NCBI GenBank assembly: GCA_965267505.1
Contig: OZ254081.1
Span: 124,001 to 188,000 of the forward strand
DNA from: JANQHS01 sp965267505
GTDB taxonomy: Bacteria > Bacteroidota > Bacteroidia > Cytophagales > CCMP332
Direction of reading: 5' to 3'
DNA length: 64,000 bases
Shown: positions 42,630-50,624 of the stretch, piece by piece
Numbering within the stretch: the first letter of the stretch is position 1
Layout: every line of letters begins with the position of its first letter
The notes under the pieces: generated by a model
What the model was told of the DNA's origin: nothing
Databases searched by the model: none
Seen by the model: only the letters and a program-made list of their open reading frames with translations
Translations under genes and position numbers: made by a program

Positions 42630-43826
42630 ATGCCAGGTACTGAATACTTCGGTGAAGAGGAAAAGAAAGAGGTGCTGGATGTCCTGAACACCGGCGCGCT
42701 TTTTAGGTATAACCATCCTGAATTAAGGAAGGGAATGTGGAAAGCCAAGGAGCTTGAAGCAGAGGTTTGTAAATACACCGGGGCAGAATATGCGCATGCC
42801 GTTTCAAGTGGATCCGCGGCTGTGGCTTGCTGTATGGCAGCTGCCGGGATCGGTCATGGCGATGAAGTAATAGTTCCTCCCTTTACCTTTATGGCGACAG
42901 TTGAAGCTGTTCTTTATGCAGGTGCTCTTCCTGTTTTTGCTGAAATCGATGAAACCCTTTGCCTAAGTGCGGAAGGAATAAGAAATGCCATCACACCAAA
43001 CACCAAAGCTGTCCTTCTTGTTCATATGTGTGGGGCTGCTGCAGACCTAGAAGCCATCCAGAAGGTTTGCGATGAAAACAACATCCAGTTGATCGAAGAT
43101 TCTGCCCAGGCTCTTGGTGCATTTTATAAGGGTAAACACGTTGGCCTATTTGGAAGTTGCAGTGCCTTTTCTTTCGACTTCTTTAAAATCACTACTGCTG
43201 GCGAAGGCGGTGTTTTCTTTACCAATAGCAAAGAAGCTTATGATAAAGCTGACACATTCTCTGACCACGGCCACAATCATGTAGGTGATAATAGAGGCAT
43301 GGAGGACCATCCATTTCTCGGTTTCAATTACCGTATCAGCGAACTACATGCAGCAGTAGGGCTTGCTCAAATGAGAAAGCTTGAAAGGATCCGAGAAGAC
43401 AAAAAGCGGAACAAGGCAATCATCAAAAATAAACTGATGAGTATACCTGAATTAGAATTCAGGAATATGCCCGATCCAGAAGGCGATAGTGGCACCTTCC
43501 TCAACTTCTTTCTACCAAGTGAGGGCTTGGCGAAAAGGACTTTAGATCGATTCTCCGCAAACAATGTTGGAGGAGCTGCATACTGGTACACCAATATGTA
43601 TCATTTCATTAACCAATGGGATCATCTTAAAGAAATGAGAGCTGCTGCTCCCTTAGCAATCCATCACTTGGGAGCACCACAGGATTATTCCAAACTAGAA
43701 TTGCCAAAATCCCAGGATGTAATGAGCAGATTGATCTCTTTCGGGATTAGAGGAACCTGGTCCGAAGCGGAAGCTCAGGAATTTGCGGATAAAATCCATT
43801 TATCCATAACTGAAGCACTGGCCTAA
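42630..43826 (+). CDS. kdnA: Kdo 8-aminotransferase KdnA-like (DegT/DnrJ/EryC1 family)
   Basis: 398 residues. DegT/DnrJ/EryC1 fold: HAVSSGSAAVACCMAAAGIG and VIVPPFTFMATVEAVLYAGA bind PLP, IEDSAQALGAFYKGKHVG and FSFDFFKITTAGEGGVFFT carry the Schiff-base lysine (FKITT), and FNYRISELHAAVGLAQ closes the active site. Of the family's roles, KdnA fits best because the next gene is KdnB-like and the third is kdsA: KdnB oxidises Kdo at C8 and KdnA transaminates the aldehyde to 8-amino-8-deoxy-Kdo (characterised in Shewanella). It is the first gene of a five-gene operon with 1-base gaps. Confidence 0.82.
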   Translation: MPGTEYFGEEEKKEVLDVLNTGALFRYNHPELRKGMWKAKELEAEVCKYTGAEYAHAVSSGSAAVACCMAAAGIGHGDEVIVPPFTFMATVEAVLYAGALPVFAEIDETLCLSAEGIRNAITPNTKAVLLVHMCGAAADLEAIQKVCDENNIQLIEDSAQALGAFYKGKHVGLFGSCSAFSFDFFKITTAGEGGVFFTNSKEAYDKADTFSDHGHNHVGDNRGMEDHPFLGFNYRISELHAAVGLAQMRKLERIREDKKRNKAIIKNKLMSIPELEFRNMPDPEGDSGTFLNFFLPSEGLAKRTLDRFSANNVGGAAYWYTNMYHFINQWDHLKEMRAAAPLAIHHLGAPQDYSKLELPKSQDVMSRLISFGIRGTWSEAEAQEFADKIHLSITEALA

Positions 43827-43827
43827 T

Positions 43828-44904
43828 ATGTTCAGAAATTTCAAAAGTGTTGAAAAGACCGCCTATGGTCGAGGAAGCTTCTCAAAGCTTGATGAAATAC
43901 TGGAACCGGTCAGAGCTGAAGGCTCAGGGTATATACTCTTTTGTCTTGACGAATACTTTGAAAGTAATGGTGATCTTAAAAACGGGATCCCTGTAAAGGA
44001 AAAAGATGGTTTTGAGATCATTGAAGTAAAAGAGGAACCTACCACCGAGCTGATCGATGGGTTAAGGGATAAGTATCTAAATGGAAAAGGGATCCCATCA
44101 GGAATAGTGGGAATTGGAGGAGGATCGGTTTTGGATGTCGCAAAAGCCCTTTCACTCATGTTTACCAATGAAGGTTCCTCCGTTCAATACCAGGGCTTAA
44201 ATCTGATTAAAAAACCAGGTATCTGGGCATGTGGAGTTCCGACGATCTCAGGGACAGGAGCAGAAGTATCAATGACTGCAGTTCTGACCGGACCAGAGAA
44301 AAAATTAGGTCTAAAGTGTGATTGGACTGTTCTAAACCAGATCGTTCTTGATCCAGATCTTATATCCTCAGTTCCTGACAACCAATGGTTCTATACAGGA
44401 ATGGATTGCTACATCCATTGTGTAGAATCAATGACGGGGGATTTCAAAAACACCTTCAGTGAAGCATATGGCTTCAAGGCCTTGGAAATGTGTAAGGAGG
44501 TTTTCCTTGATCTGGAAAGATCTGATCCGCGCTCTGACGAACTCTTAATGGTTGCAAGCTATATGGGAGGCCTCAGCCTAACCTATTCAGAAGTTGGTGT
44601 TTGCCATGCCCTCTCCTACGGGATGTCAAAGATCCTTCATACCCATCATGGAATTGCAAATTGCATAGCTTTCTATCATTTGGAAGAGGTTTATGGAGAT
44701 TATGTGAATGAGTTCAAGACCATGATCGACAAACACAATATTGATATTCCCCAAGGACTTGCGAGTGACTGGTCCGAGGAAACAATAGAAGCGATGACAG
44801 ATGTAGCCATTAAATTGGAACATATGTGGAGGCATGCTTTCGGGGAGAACTGGAAAGAGGTCTTAGATCGAGAAAGAATTAAGAATTGGTATAGGAAAAT
44901 GTAG
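43828..44904 (+). CDS. kdnB: 3-deoxy-D-manno-octulosonate 8-oxidase KdnB-like (iron-type alcohol dehydrogenase)
   Basis: 358 residues, close to KdnB length. Iron-dependent alcohol dehydrogenase fold: GIVGIGGGSVLDVAKALSLM for NAD(P), the ACGVPTISGTGAEVSMTAVL segment, and the metal site with MDCYIHCVESMTG, GVCHALSYGMSKILHTHHGI (conserved His residues). KdnB oxidises the C8 hydroxyl of Kdo to an aldehyde. Position between KdnA-like and KdsA genes supports this function over a general alcohol dehydrogenase. Confidence 0.82.
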   Translation: MFRNFKSVEKTAYGRGSFSKLDEILEPVRAEGSGYILFCLDEYFESNGDLKNGIPVKEKDGFEIIEVKEEPTTELIDGLRDKYLNGKGIPSGIVGIGGGSVLDVAKALSLMFTNEGSSVQYQGLNLIKKPGIWACGVPTISGTGAEVSMTAVLTGPEKKLGLKCDWTVLNQIVLDPDLISSVPDNQWFYTGMDCYIHCVESMTGDFKNTFSEAYGFKALEMCKEVFLDLERSDPRSDELLMVASYMGGLSLTYSEVGVCHALSYGMSKILHTHHGIANCIAFYHLEEVYGDYVNEFKTMIDKHNIDIPQGLASDWSEETIEAMTDVAIKLEHMWRHAFGENWKEVLDRERIKNWYRKM

Positions 44905-44905
44905 T

Positions 44906-45739
44906 ATGAAGAAGATCGTAAAGGTTGGAAATATTGATTGTGGAGCGGATCAGCTTTTTCTGATCTCAGGACCCTGCGTCATTGAGGATGAAAAAACAAT
45001 GATGGACACAGCAGAGACCTTGAAGAAGGTTGAGGAAAGCTCAGGCATACCGATTATCTATAAGTCTTCATTTACCAAGGATAACCGAAGCTCCCTTGAA
45101 TATTATCAGGGTCCCGGTTTGGATGAAGGACTTAAGCTGCTTCAAAAGATCAAGAATGATTTCGGCTTCCCTGTACTTTCTGATGTTCATTACCCAAGCC
45201 AGGTGAATCCTGCGGCGGAGGTTCTTGATGTCATTCAAATACCTGCCTACCTTGCCATGCAATCAAGCATAGTTACCGAAGCGGCAAAAACAGGAAAGGT
45301 TGTAAATCTAAAGCACGCCCAGTTTTTGGCCCCGGAAAATATGGCCAAACCTCTTCAAAAGTGTATCGATTCTGGAAACGACCAGGTGATCCTGACTGAG
45401 AGAGGTTATACTTTCGGCTATAACGATCTGATAGTTGACCCAAGAAGTTTTCATCACCTTAATGAAACCGGCTATCCTGTGGTCTTTGACATTACCCACT
45501 CAATCAGAAAATATGGCATCCCTAGTGCTGATCCATCTGGCGGAGCAAGGCAATTTCTTCCAACCCTTTCAAGAGCGGGGGTTGCTGCCGGAATTGATGG
45601 AGTATTCATTGAGACTCACCCGGAGCCGGAAAGAGCCCTTTGTGATGCAGCATCTCAACTTTGCGTATATGATTTGGAAGAATTCTTGAAACCTATCATC
45701 GATTTTCATAATCTAGAAGTTAAATACAGAAAAAAATAA
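44906..45739 (+). CDS. kdsA: 3-deoxy-8-phosphooctulonate synthase KdsA
   Basis: 277 residues. FLISGPCVIEDEKTMMDTAE at the start, IYKSSFTKDNRSSLEYYQGPG, VLSDVHYPSQVNP, IQIPAYLAMQSSIVTEAAKT, NLKHAQFLAPENM, ILTERGYTFGYNDLIVDPRS and FDITHSIRKYG are standard KdsA motifs. It condenses arabinose 5-phosphate with phosphoenolpyruvate to Kdo 8-phosphate. KHAQFLAP, where metal-dependent enzymes have a Cys after the first N-G-Q region, leaves metal dependence open. It is third in the operon, directly before the unusual transaldolase-CBS gene. Confidence 0.95.
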   Translation: MKKIVKVGNIDCGADQLFLISGPCVIEDEKTMMDTAETLKKVEESSGIPIIYKSSFTKDNRSSLEYYQGPGLDEGLKLLQKIKNDFGFPVLSDVHYPSQVNPAAEVLDVIQIPAYLAMQSSIVTEAAKTGKVVNLKHAQFLAPENMAKPLQKCIDSGNDQVILTERGYTFGYNDLIVDPRSFHHLNETGYPVVFDITHSIRKYGIPSADPSGGARQFLPTLSRAGVAAGIDGVFIETHPEPERALCDAASQLCVYDLEEFLKPIIDFHNLEVKYRKK

Positions 45740-45740
45740 A

Positions 45741-46748
45741 ATGGAGTTATATCTCGATTCTGCCAACCTTGAAGAGATCAAGGGGGCATTTCAACTTGAA
45801 TTTCTAACCGGCCTTACCACCACCCCTACTTTTATGCACAGGGATGGCGTTCAGGACATCGATGGGCTGATCCTGGAATTGGCCAATATTGTTCCGATCC
45901 TACAAGTAGAGGCATTGGGGACAAAAAAGGATGAGATCGTAGCTGAAGCATATCGTCAGATTGATATGGGCCTTGATCCGAAGAAATCTGTATTTAAGAT
46001 ACCCGTTTCCATGGAAGGGGTAAAAGCTTGTTATGAGCTAAGAAAAAAGGACATTATGGTAAATGTCCATTTGATCTATACCCTTCAACAAGCCTATATG
46101 GCTATGGAAGCTGGTGCTACCTATGCTTGTCCTTTGGTTGGAAGACTTCAGGATCAAGGCCATGACGCCCTTGACCTTGTAGGTCAATGTGTGGATGTAG
46201 TGGAAAATTTTGGCTATGAGACCAAGATCATGTTCTCTTCTGTTAGGCATCCCGAACATGTAAGAAACGCCCTTAACCTGGGTGTTCATACCTGTACGGT
46301 GCCTTGGAAGGTTATGAAGCAGCTTACGGAAAACAACTTTACCACTTTGGGAACCAACCAGTTCTTCGAACACACCAAATTAATGACCATCAAGATCAGG
46401 GATGTTGTTGGTAAAAGAAATCCTGTTGCTAATCAAGGAGAGTCCATCACTGATGCATTGGTAAAGATGACCGAAGGAGGGTATGGCTGTGTTGCAGTAG
46501 TAGATGATAGTGGCAACCTGGTAGGTGCGTTTACGGATGGTGATCTAAGAAGATTGATTGAAGCAGAAGGACCACAAGGAGTCAATAAAAAACTAAGCGA
46601 TCTTTCATTTGGCACTCCTGTAACTATTGATGGGGACAAATTGTTGAATGAGGCATCTTCTGTTTTCCATGAAAAAGGTGTAGACAACCTAATTGTTACC
46701 CTTGATAATAAGGTGGTAGGAATACTAGATATCCAGGACCTGAATTGA
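45741..46748 (+). CDS. Transaldolase/fructose-6-phosphate aldolase-like domain fused to a KdsD-type CBS pair
   Basis: 335 residues in two parts. Residues 1-220 are a transaldolase fold very like fructose-6-phosphate aldolase: MELYLDSANLEEIKG with Asp6, the Schiff-base lysine in SVFKIPVSMEG (Lys86), GRLQDQGHDAL (Arg135) and FSSVRHPEHV (Ser166/167). The TTNPS loop of these enzymes reads TTTPT, so Asn28 is replaced by Thr. Residues 230-335 are two CBS motifs whose GAFTDGDLRR and VVGILDIQDL match the tail of KdsD, the arabinose-5-phosphate isomerase, but the SIS isomerase domain of KdsD is absent. Placed between kdsA and a KdsC-like gene, it may supply or control arabinose 5-phosphate. The enzymatic reaction is not proven. 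Confidence 0.85.
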   Translation: MELYLDSANLEEIKGAFQLEFLTGLTTTPTFMHRDGVQDIDGLILELANIVPILQVEALGTKKDEIVAEAYRQIDMGLDPKKSVFKIPVSMEGVKACYELRKKDIMVNVHLIYTLQQAYMAMEAGATYACPLVGRLQDQGHDALDLVGQCVDVVENFGYETKIMFSSVRHPEHVRNALNLGVHTCTVPWKVMKQLTENNFTTLGTNQFFEHTKLMTIKIRDVVGKRNPVANQGESITDALVKMTEGGYGCVAVVDDSGNLVGAFTDGDLRRLIEAEGPQGVNKKLSDLSFGTPVTIDGDKLLNEASSVFHEKGVDNLIVTLDNKVVGILDIQDLN

Positions 46749-47455
46749 ATCCAACTGAAATCATAGACCTATTCACCCAAAATGGGTGCAAGAGCTACCT
46801 TTCTGAATGGGTTTGGGAAAAGAAGATCTCTTCAATAAAGTGCTTTCTATTTGACTGGGATGGAGTTTTCCATTCCGGTTCCAAGGGACCATCCTATCCG
46901 GGAACATTCTCAGAGGAAGATAGCATGGGGCTAAATATGCTTCGCTTTTCACATTATTTGAAAAGCGGAGAACTGCCCTTTGTTGGAATTATTTCCGGAG
47001 AAGACAATCCTACGGCCTCTTTCCTGGCAAAAAGAGAATGCCTGAATGGTGTTTTCCTTAAGGTCAAAAATAAGGTTGCCATCCTAAAATTCCTTCAGGA
47101 GAAACATGGTATTAATCCTGACGAGATCTGCTTTGTCTATGATGACATACTGGATCTGAGTCTTGCTAAAGAGGTCGGTATCAGGGTTTTGATCACCAGG
47201 ATCTCTAGTCCCCTATTCTCTGATTATTGCGAAAAGAATAAACTTGTTGATTTTGAGACAAGCACTGGGGGTGGATTAGGAGGAACCAGGCAGTTCTCTG
47301 AGTTCTTCCTTGGAATGAAAGGCAATTACAAAGAGACGATCGAAGAAAGAATAAAGTTTGATCAGCCTTACCAGGATTATCTTCATATGAGAGCGGGAGT
47401 AATGCCGGAATTCTATTTGATGGACCAGGGTGAATTCAGGTCAGTTGATCATTGA
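46745..47455 (+). CDS. HAD-family phosphatase, KdsC-like (Kdo 8-phosphate phosphatase candidate)
   Basis: 236 residues, longer than typical KdsC (about 170-190). The start is TTG at 46745 overlapping the previous stop (TTGA). HAD motif I is CFLFDWDGVFHSG; the middle FVGIISGEDNPTASFLAKRE replaces the motif II region; motif IV is CFVYDDILDLSLAKEVGIRV. An extra ~50 residues follow (FSEFFLGMKGNYKETIEERI). Because it ends an operon of kdnA, kdnB, kdsA and an aldolase-CBS gene, it most likely removes phosphate from Kdo 8-phosphate. It converges on an OmpA-like gene one base away. Confidence 0.78.
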   Translation: MNPTEIIDLFTQNGCKSYLSEWVWEKKISSIKCFLFDWDGVFHSGSKGPSYPGTFSEEDSMGLNMLRFSHYLKSGELPFVGIISGEDNPTASFLAKRECLNGVFLKVKNKVAILKFLQEKHGINPDEICFVYDDILDLSLAKEVGIRVLITRISSPLFSDYCEKNKLVDFETSTGGGLGGTRQFSEFFLGMKGNYKETIEERIKFDQPYQDYLHMRAGVMPEFYLMDQGEFRSVDH

Positions 47456-48145
47456 TCAATCGGCAATAACCTTCAGTTCCACCCTCCTATTCTTTTCTCT
47501 TCCCTCTTCAGTATTGTTCGAAGCTAAAGGCAAACCAGCTCCATAAGACGCAGGGACCAGTCTATGCTTATCAATACCTTTTTCTTTGATCAGGTAGTTT
47601 CCAACAACCTTTACACGGGATTTTGAAAGTGTGAGATTCCTGGAAGAGGTTCCTGTGTTATCCGTATGCCCCGATACCTCCACAAGAGTATTTGGATGTT
47701 CTTCCAGCCAGGCTGCAACATCATCAAGAACCCAATAGGCTTCCCCGTCAAGATCAGATCCGTTTAAAGGGAAATAGACTGCCCCCAAAACCGTATTTAC
47801 ATAATCGATCTTCTTTTTCTTCTTGACCGCTGCCATTGCTGCTTCGGTTGAATCGATCTGGTTTCTTGAAACAGTTACCTCATTGATCTTATAGGTACGG
47901 ACCCTTTTATTCACTTTTACAGAGTAAGTAGTATCTCCTCTTGCAATGGCTTTTTCTTTCTCCTTGATCTTTTTTTCAACCAAAAGCCTTTGCTCCTTAT
48001 CTCGATGGTGTTTCTTTCTGCAATAGTCCTTGAAGCAAATCAAAGGCTTATTGCCGGTCCTTTCCCAATGAAAAACAAAGGGTGGTTTCTTACAGGATGA
48101 TAATGCAAAGACAGCAACTAGAATTAGGGCTAATCTGATCTTCAT
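47456..48145 (-). CDS. OmpA-family peptidoglycan-binding lipoprotein
   Basis: 229 residues. Lipobox LSSCKK (Cys about 18), a basic linker (KKHHRDKEQRLLVEKKIKEK) and a C-terminal OmpA domain from about 115: VYFPLNGSDLDGEAYWVLDD, VEVSGHTDNTGTSSRNLTLS, SRVKVVGNYLIKEKGID, YGAGLPLASNNTEEGREKNR. The TDN and NRRVEL motifs bind diaminopimelate of peptidoglycan. It anchors the outer envelope to the cell wall. Confidence 0.9.
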   Translation of the reverse strand: MKIRLALILVAVFALSSCKKPPFVFHWERTGNKPLICFKDYCRKKHHRDKEQRLLVEKKIKEKEKAIARGDTTYSVKVNKRVRTYKINEVTVSRNQIDSTEAAMAAVKKKKKIDYVNTVLGAVYFPLNGSDLDGEAYWVLDDVAAWLEEHPNTLVEVSGHTDNTGTSSRNLTLSKSRVKVVGNYLIKEKGIDKHRLVPASYGAGLPLASNNTEEGREKNRRVELKVIAD

Positions 48146-48216
48146 TGAAAGTTTTCTTCTTGATTCCTTTAGACTTTATTCCCTTTTATGGGTTTCTGTG
48201 ACCAAAATAATCTAAA

Positions 48217-49038
48217 TCAGGAGTACTGATTAAATCCATGATCCTTAACAAACCCATAGATCCTTAATCCTTGCTCTTTTGCCAGCTCAATGCTAAGATT
48301 TGAAGGAGCTCCAACAGAGACAAAGGCTGATGCCCCTGCAAGGATGGCTTTCTGAACCAATTCAAATCCTGCCCTTCCACTTACTACCAGAATCATTGAT
48401 TTCCAGGGTAATTCGCCTTTTGATAAAGATTCTCCTATCAATTTATCTACCGCATTATGCCGGCCAATATCTTCTTTCAATGAAATAAGGTTACCACTTT
48501 GATCGAATAATCCAGCTGCATGGATTCCACCCGTTGCTTTGAATAAAGTTTGGCTTTCTCGTAGGACTTTGGGAAGTTTTTGAACCATTTGGTAATCCAG
48601 ATCCATGGGGTCGATCTTGAATTTTGATTCCTGAGCAACAGATTCCAATGAGCTTTTTCCACAAACCCCGCAAGAGGAACTAGTGTAGAAATGCCGGTTC
48701 AGCTTTTCAAGATCAACTTTTACATCAGGTTTAAGTTCTACTCTAATGACATTTCCAGCCTCTTCTGGCTTTTTGATATCGGTACAATATCGAATCCCAT
48801 TGGTTTGATCGGGAGAAGAAATGATACTCTCTGAAAAAAGGAATCCCATTGCAAGCTCTTCATCGTCTCCCGGAGTTCTCATAGTTACGGAAAGGGAGAA
48901 TTGTTCTCTGGCATCCAAAGGACCTATCCCAAGGCGGATCTCCAAAGGTTCTTCACGTACCACCAGATCACTGGAAAGTTCAGATCCTTTTCCATTTTGC
49001 CGAACAACCTCGACTTGAGATATTCCTTTCAATTCCAC
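48217..49038 (-). CDS. fdhD: Formate dehydrogenase accessory sulfurtransferase FdhD
   Basis: 273 residues. Family landmarks: REEPLEIRLG, RTPGDDEELAMGFLFSE, the catalytic C-G-V-C loop in SSSCGVCGKSSLE, FKATGGIHAAGLFDQSG, LKEDIGRHNAVDKLIGE and VSGRAGFELVQKA. FdhD transfers sulfur from IscS to the molybdenum cofactor of formate dehydrogenase. It begins the molybdenum-cofactor region, but no formate dehydrogenase is in the window. It is divergent from the YdcF gene. Confidence 0.95.
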   Translation of the reverse strand: MELKGISQVEVVRQNGKGSELSSDLVVREEPLEIRLGIGPLDAREQFSLSVTMRTPGDDEELAMGFLFSESIISSPDQTNGIRYCTDIKKPEEAGNVIRVELKPDVKVDLEKLNRHFYTSSSCGVCGKSSLESVAQESKFKIDPMDLDYQMVQKLPKVLRESQTLFKATGGIHAAGLFDQSGNLISLKEDIGRHNAVDKLIGESLSKGELPWKSMILVVSGRAGFELVQKAILAGASAFVSVGAPSNLSIELAKEQGLRIYGFVKDHGFNQYS

Positions 49039-49072
49039 TCTGCCTTATTTTAGACCCAAATTACCACAAAGC

Positions 49073-49843
49073 TTGTTTTTCCTGATATCCAAATTGCTTG
49101 CATTCCTGCTCCAGCCCTTGGTTTGGATTCTGGCTTGTTTGCTGTTGGGTCTTTTGTATCCAAATAAAAAGCTGGCAAAAAAGTTCCTCTGGTCTTCCCT
49201 GATCCTTTTGTTGTTCTTTACCAATCCCTTGATAATAAATGGATTAATGAAGCTTTGGGAACACCCTACCATGAAGATCGAACAGATCACTGAACCCTAT
49301 GATATTGCCATAGTTCTGGGTGGATTCAGCAGTTCAAATGCCTATCCCAGGGATCGCATCCATTTCCAAAAAGGAGCTGACCGGCTAACCAATGCACTTG
49401 AACTTTATTTCCAGGGGAAAGTGAAAAAGATCATGCTAAGTGGGTCAAGCTCAAATATTATTGGAGAAAGGGTATCTGAATCAGAGAGGGTAAAAACAAC
49501 ACTAAAAAAACTAGGATTTCCTATGGAGAACCTTATAACAGAAGAGAGATCCAGAAATACTAGAGAGAATGCCGAATTCTCTAAAAAGACCATTGAAGAC
49601 CTTTTTGAAGCTGATCCTAAGGTATTACTGGTCACCTCTTCTTTTCACATGCCAAGAGCCTTGGGATGTTTTAAGAAAGAGGGGCTTGAAGTGACACCTT
49701 TTGCTACAGATCTATATTCCTTTGATTTTAGTTGGAGTCCAAATTCCTGGCTCATACCCAATTCAGGAGCCCTGGTAAAATGGAATATTCTGTTAAAAGA
49801 GTGGATGGGAATCTTCGCATATAAAATTGCTGGCTACATTTAG
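49073..49843 (+). CDS. YdcF/DUF218 family membrane protein
   Basis: 256 residues; starts at TTG 49073, the only start that keeps the first helix. Two N-terminal membrane helices (FLISKLLAFLLQPLVWILAC, LILLLFFTNPLIING) lead into the DUF218 domain with IAIVLGGFSSSNAYPRDRIH, VKKIMLSGSSSNI, ERSRNTRENAEFS and LVTSSFHMPRALGCFKK. Relatives (ElyC, SanA) act in envelope biogenesis. Four bases after it the DUF6090 gene starts within six bases. Confidence 0.82.
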   Translation: MFFLISKLLAFLLQPLVWILACLLLGLLYPNKKLAKKFLWSSLILLLFFTNPLIINGLMKLWEHPTMKIEQITEPYDIAIVLGGFSSSNAYPRDRIHFQKGADRLTNALELYFQGKVKKIMLSGSSSNIIGERVSESERVKTTLKKLGFPMENLITEERSRNTRENAEFSKKTIEDLFEADPKVLLVTSSFHMPRALGCFKKEGLEVTPFATDLYSFDFSWSPNSWLIPNSGALVKWNILLKEWMGIFAYKIAGYI

Positions 49844-49849
49844 AAAAGA

Positions 49850-50572
49850 ATGAAAAAGATACTGGAGCACCTTAAGTCTGAATGGTATAAGTACCTACTG
49901 GAAATGTTGGTAGTTACAGTAGGTATCCTGATCGCTTTCTCTCTTAACAGCTGGAAAGAAGGTAGGCAAGAAAGGGAAAATGAGGTTGAGATCCTTCAAC
50001 AACTAAAGATCGACCTCGTAGAAAATCTTGATGAGATCAATGACATTCAAAGAAAAATGGATAGGAGGATCGAATTGATCGATTCCTTCATCGCGCAAAT
50101 GGAGCGCAAACCTCAATTCGATTCTTTGATGGGACTTTATCTGGCCAGAATGAGTGTTAGAAGTGTCTTCAACAATCAAAATTCTGCCTATAAATACATT
50201 GAAAATGAAGGATTTAGTTTTCTAACCAATAGGGAGCTCAGATCAGCTATCACCAAGATGTATGAAATGGATTTCAAGAATATCCACTATAGGGAAAATA
50301 TGGAGCATCTTCATATTCAGGATCATGTGGATCCTTTCTTTTCTAGTCGATTTGAAAAAAGAAGAGTTAAGATCTCAGAAGGGCGTTATATGGAGATCTG
50401 GCATATGGATCCTGATACATTTGAGAATCTTAGGAATTCAAATAGCTTCAAGAACCTGCTTCTTGACCTAAAAAGTATACGTTGGTTAAGAACAAGGAGG
50501 CTAAAAGAAACTTCAACAAGATTGGAGGCATTAATAGCCAAGATCGATAATGAGATAGCAGTTTTAGATTGA
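49850..50572 (+). CDS. DUF6090 family membrane protein
   Basis: 240 residues. YKYLLEMLVVTVGILIAFSL is one membrane helix near the N terminus; NSWKEGRQERENEVEILQQL starts a long helical, charged region that runs to the end (LDLKSIRWLRTRRLKETSTR, LEALIAKIDNEIA). This matches the DUF6090 family of Bacteroidota, of unknown function. It shares the transcript direction with the YdcF gene and ElbB. Confidence 0.8.
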   Translation: MKKILEHLKSEWYKYLLEMLVVTVGILIAFSLNSWKEGRQERENEVEILQQLKIDLVENLDEINDIQRKMDRRIELIDSFIAQMERKPQFDSLMGLYLARMSVRSVFNNQNSAYKYIENEGFSFLTNRELRSAITKMYEMDFKNIHYRENMEHLHIQDHVDPFFSSRFEKRRVKISEGRYMEIWHMDPDTFENLRNSNSFKNLLLDLKSIRWLRTRRLKETSTRLEALIAKIDNEIAVLD

Positions 50573-50624
50573 TTTAAAGATTTGAATCCATTTGAGGGTA
50601 CATTACTTTTAATAAGAAAAAGAC

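Noticed and set aside
47445..47459. Near-palindrome TTGATCATTGATCAA between two convergent genes
   Set aside because: It overlaps the stop codons of both genes and has a five-base spacer unlike an FNR box; no promoter lies nearby.
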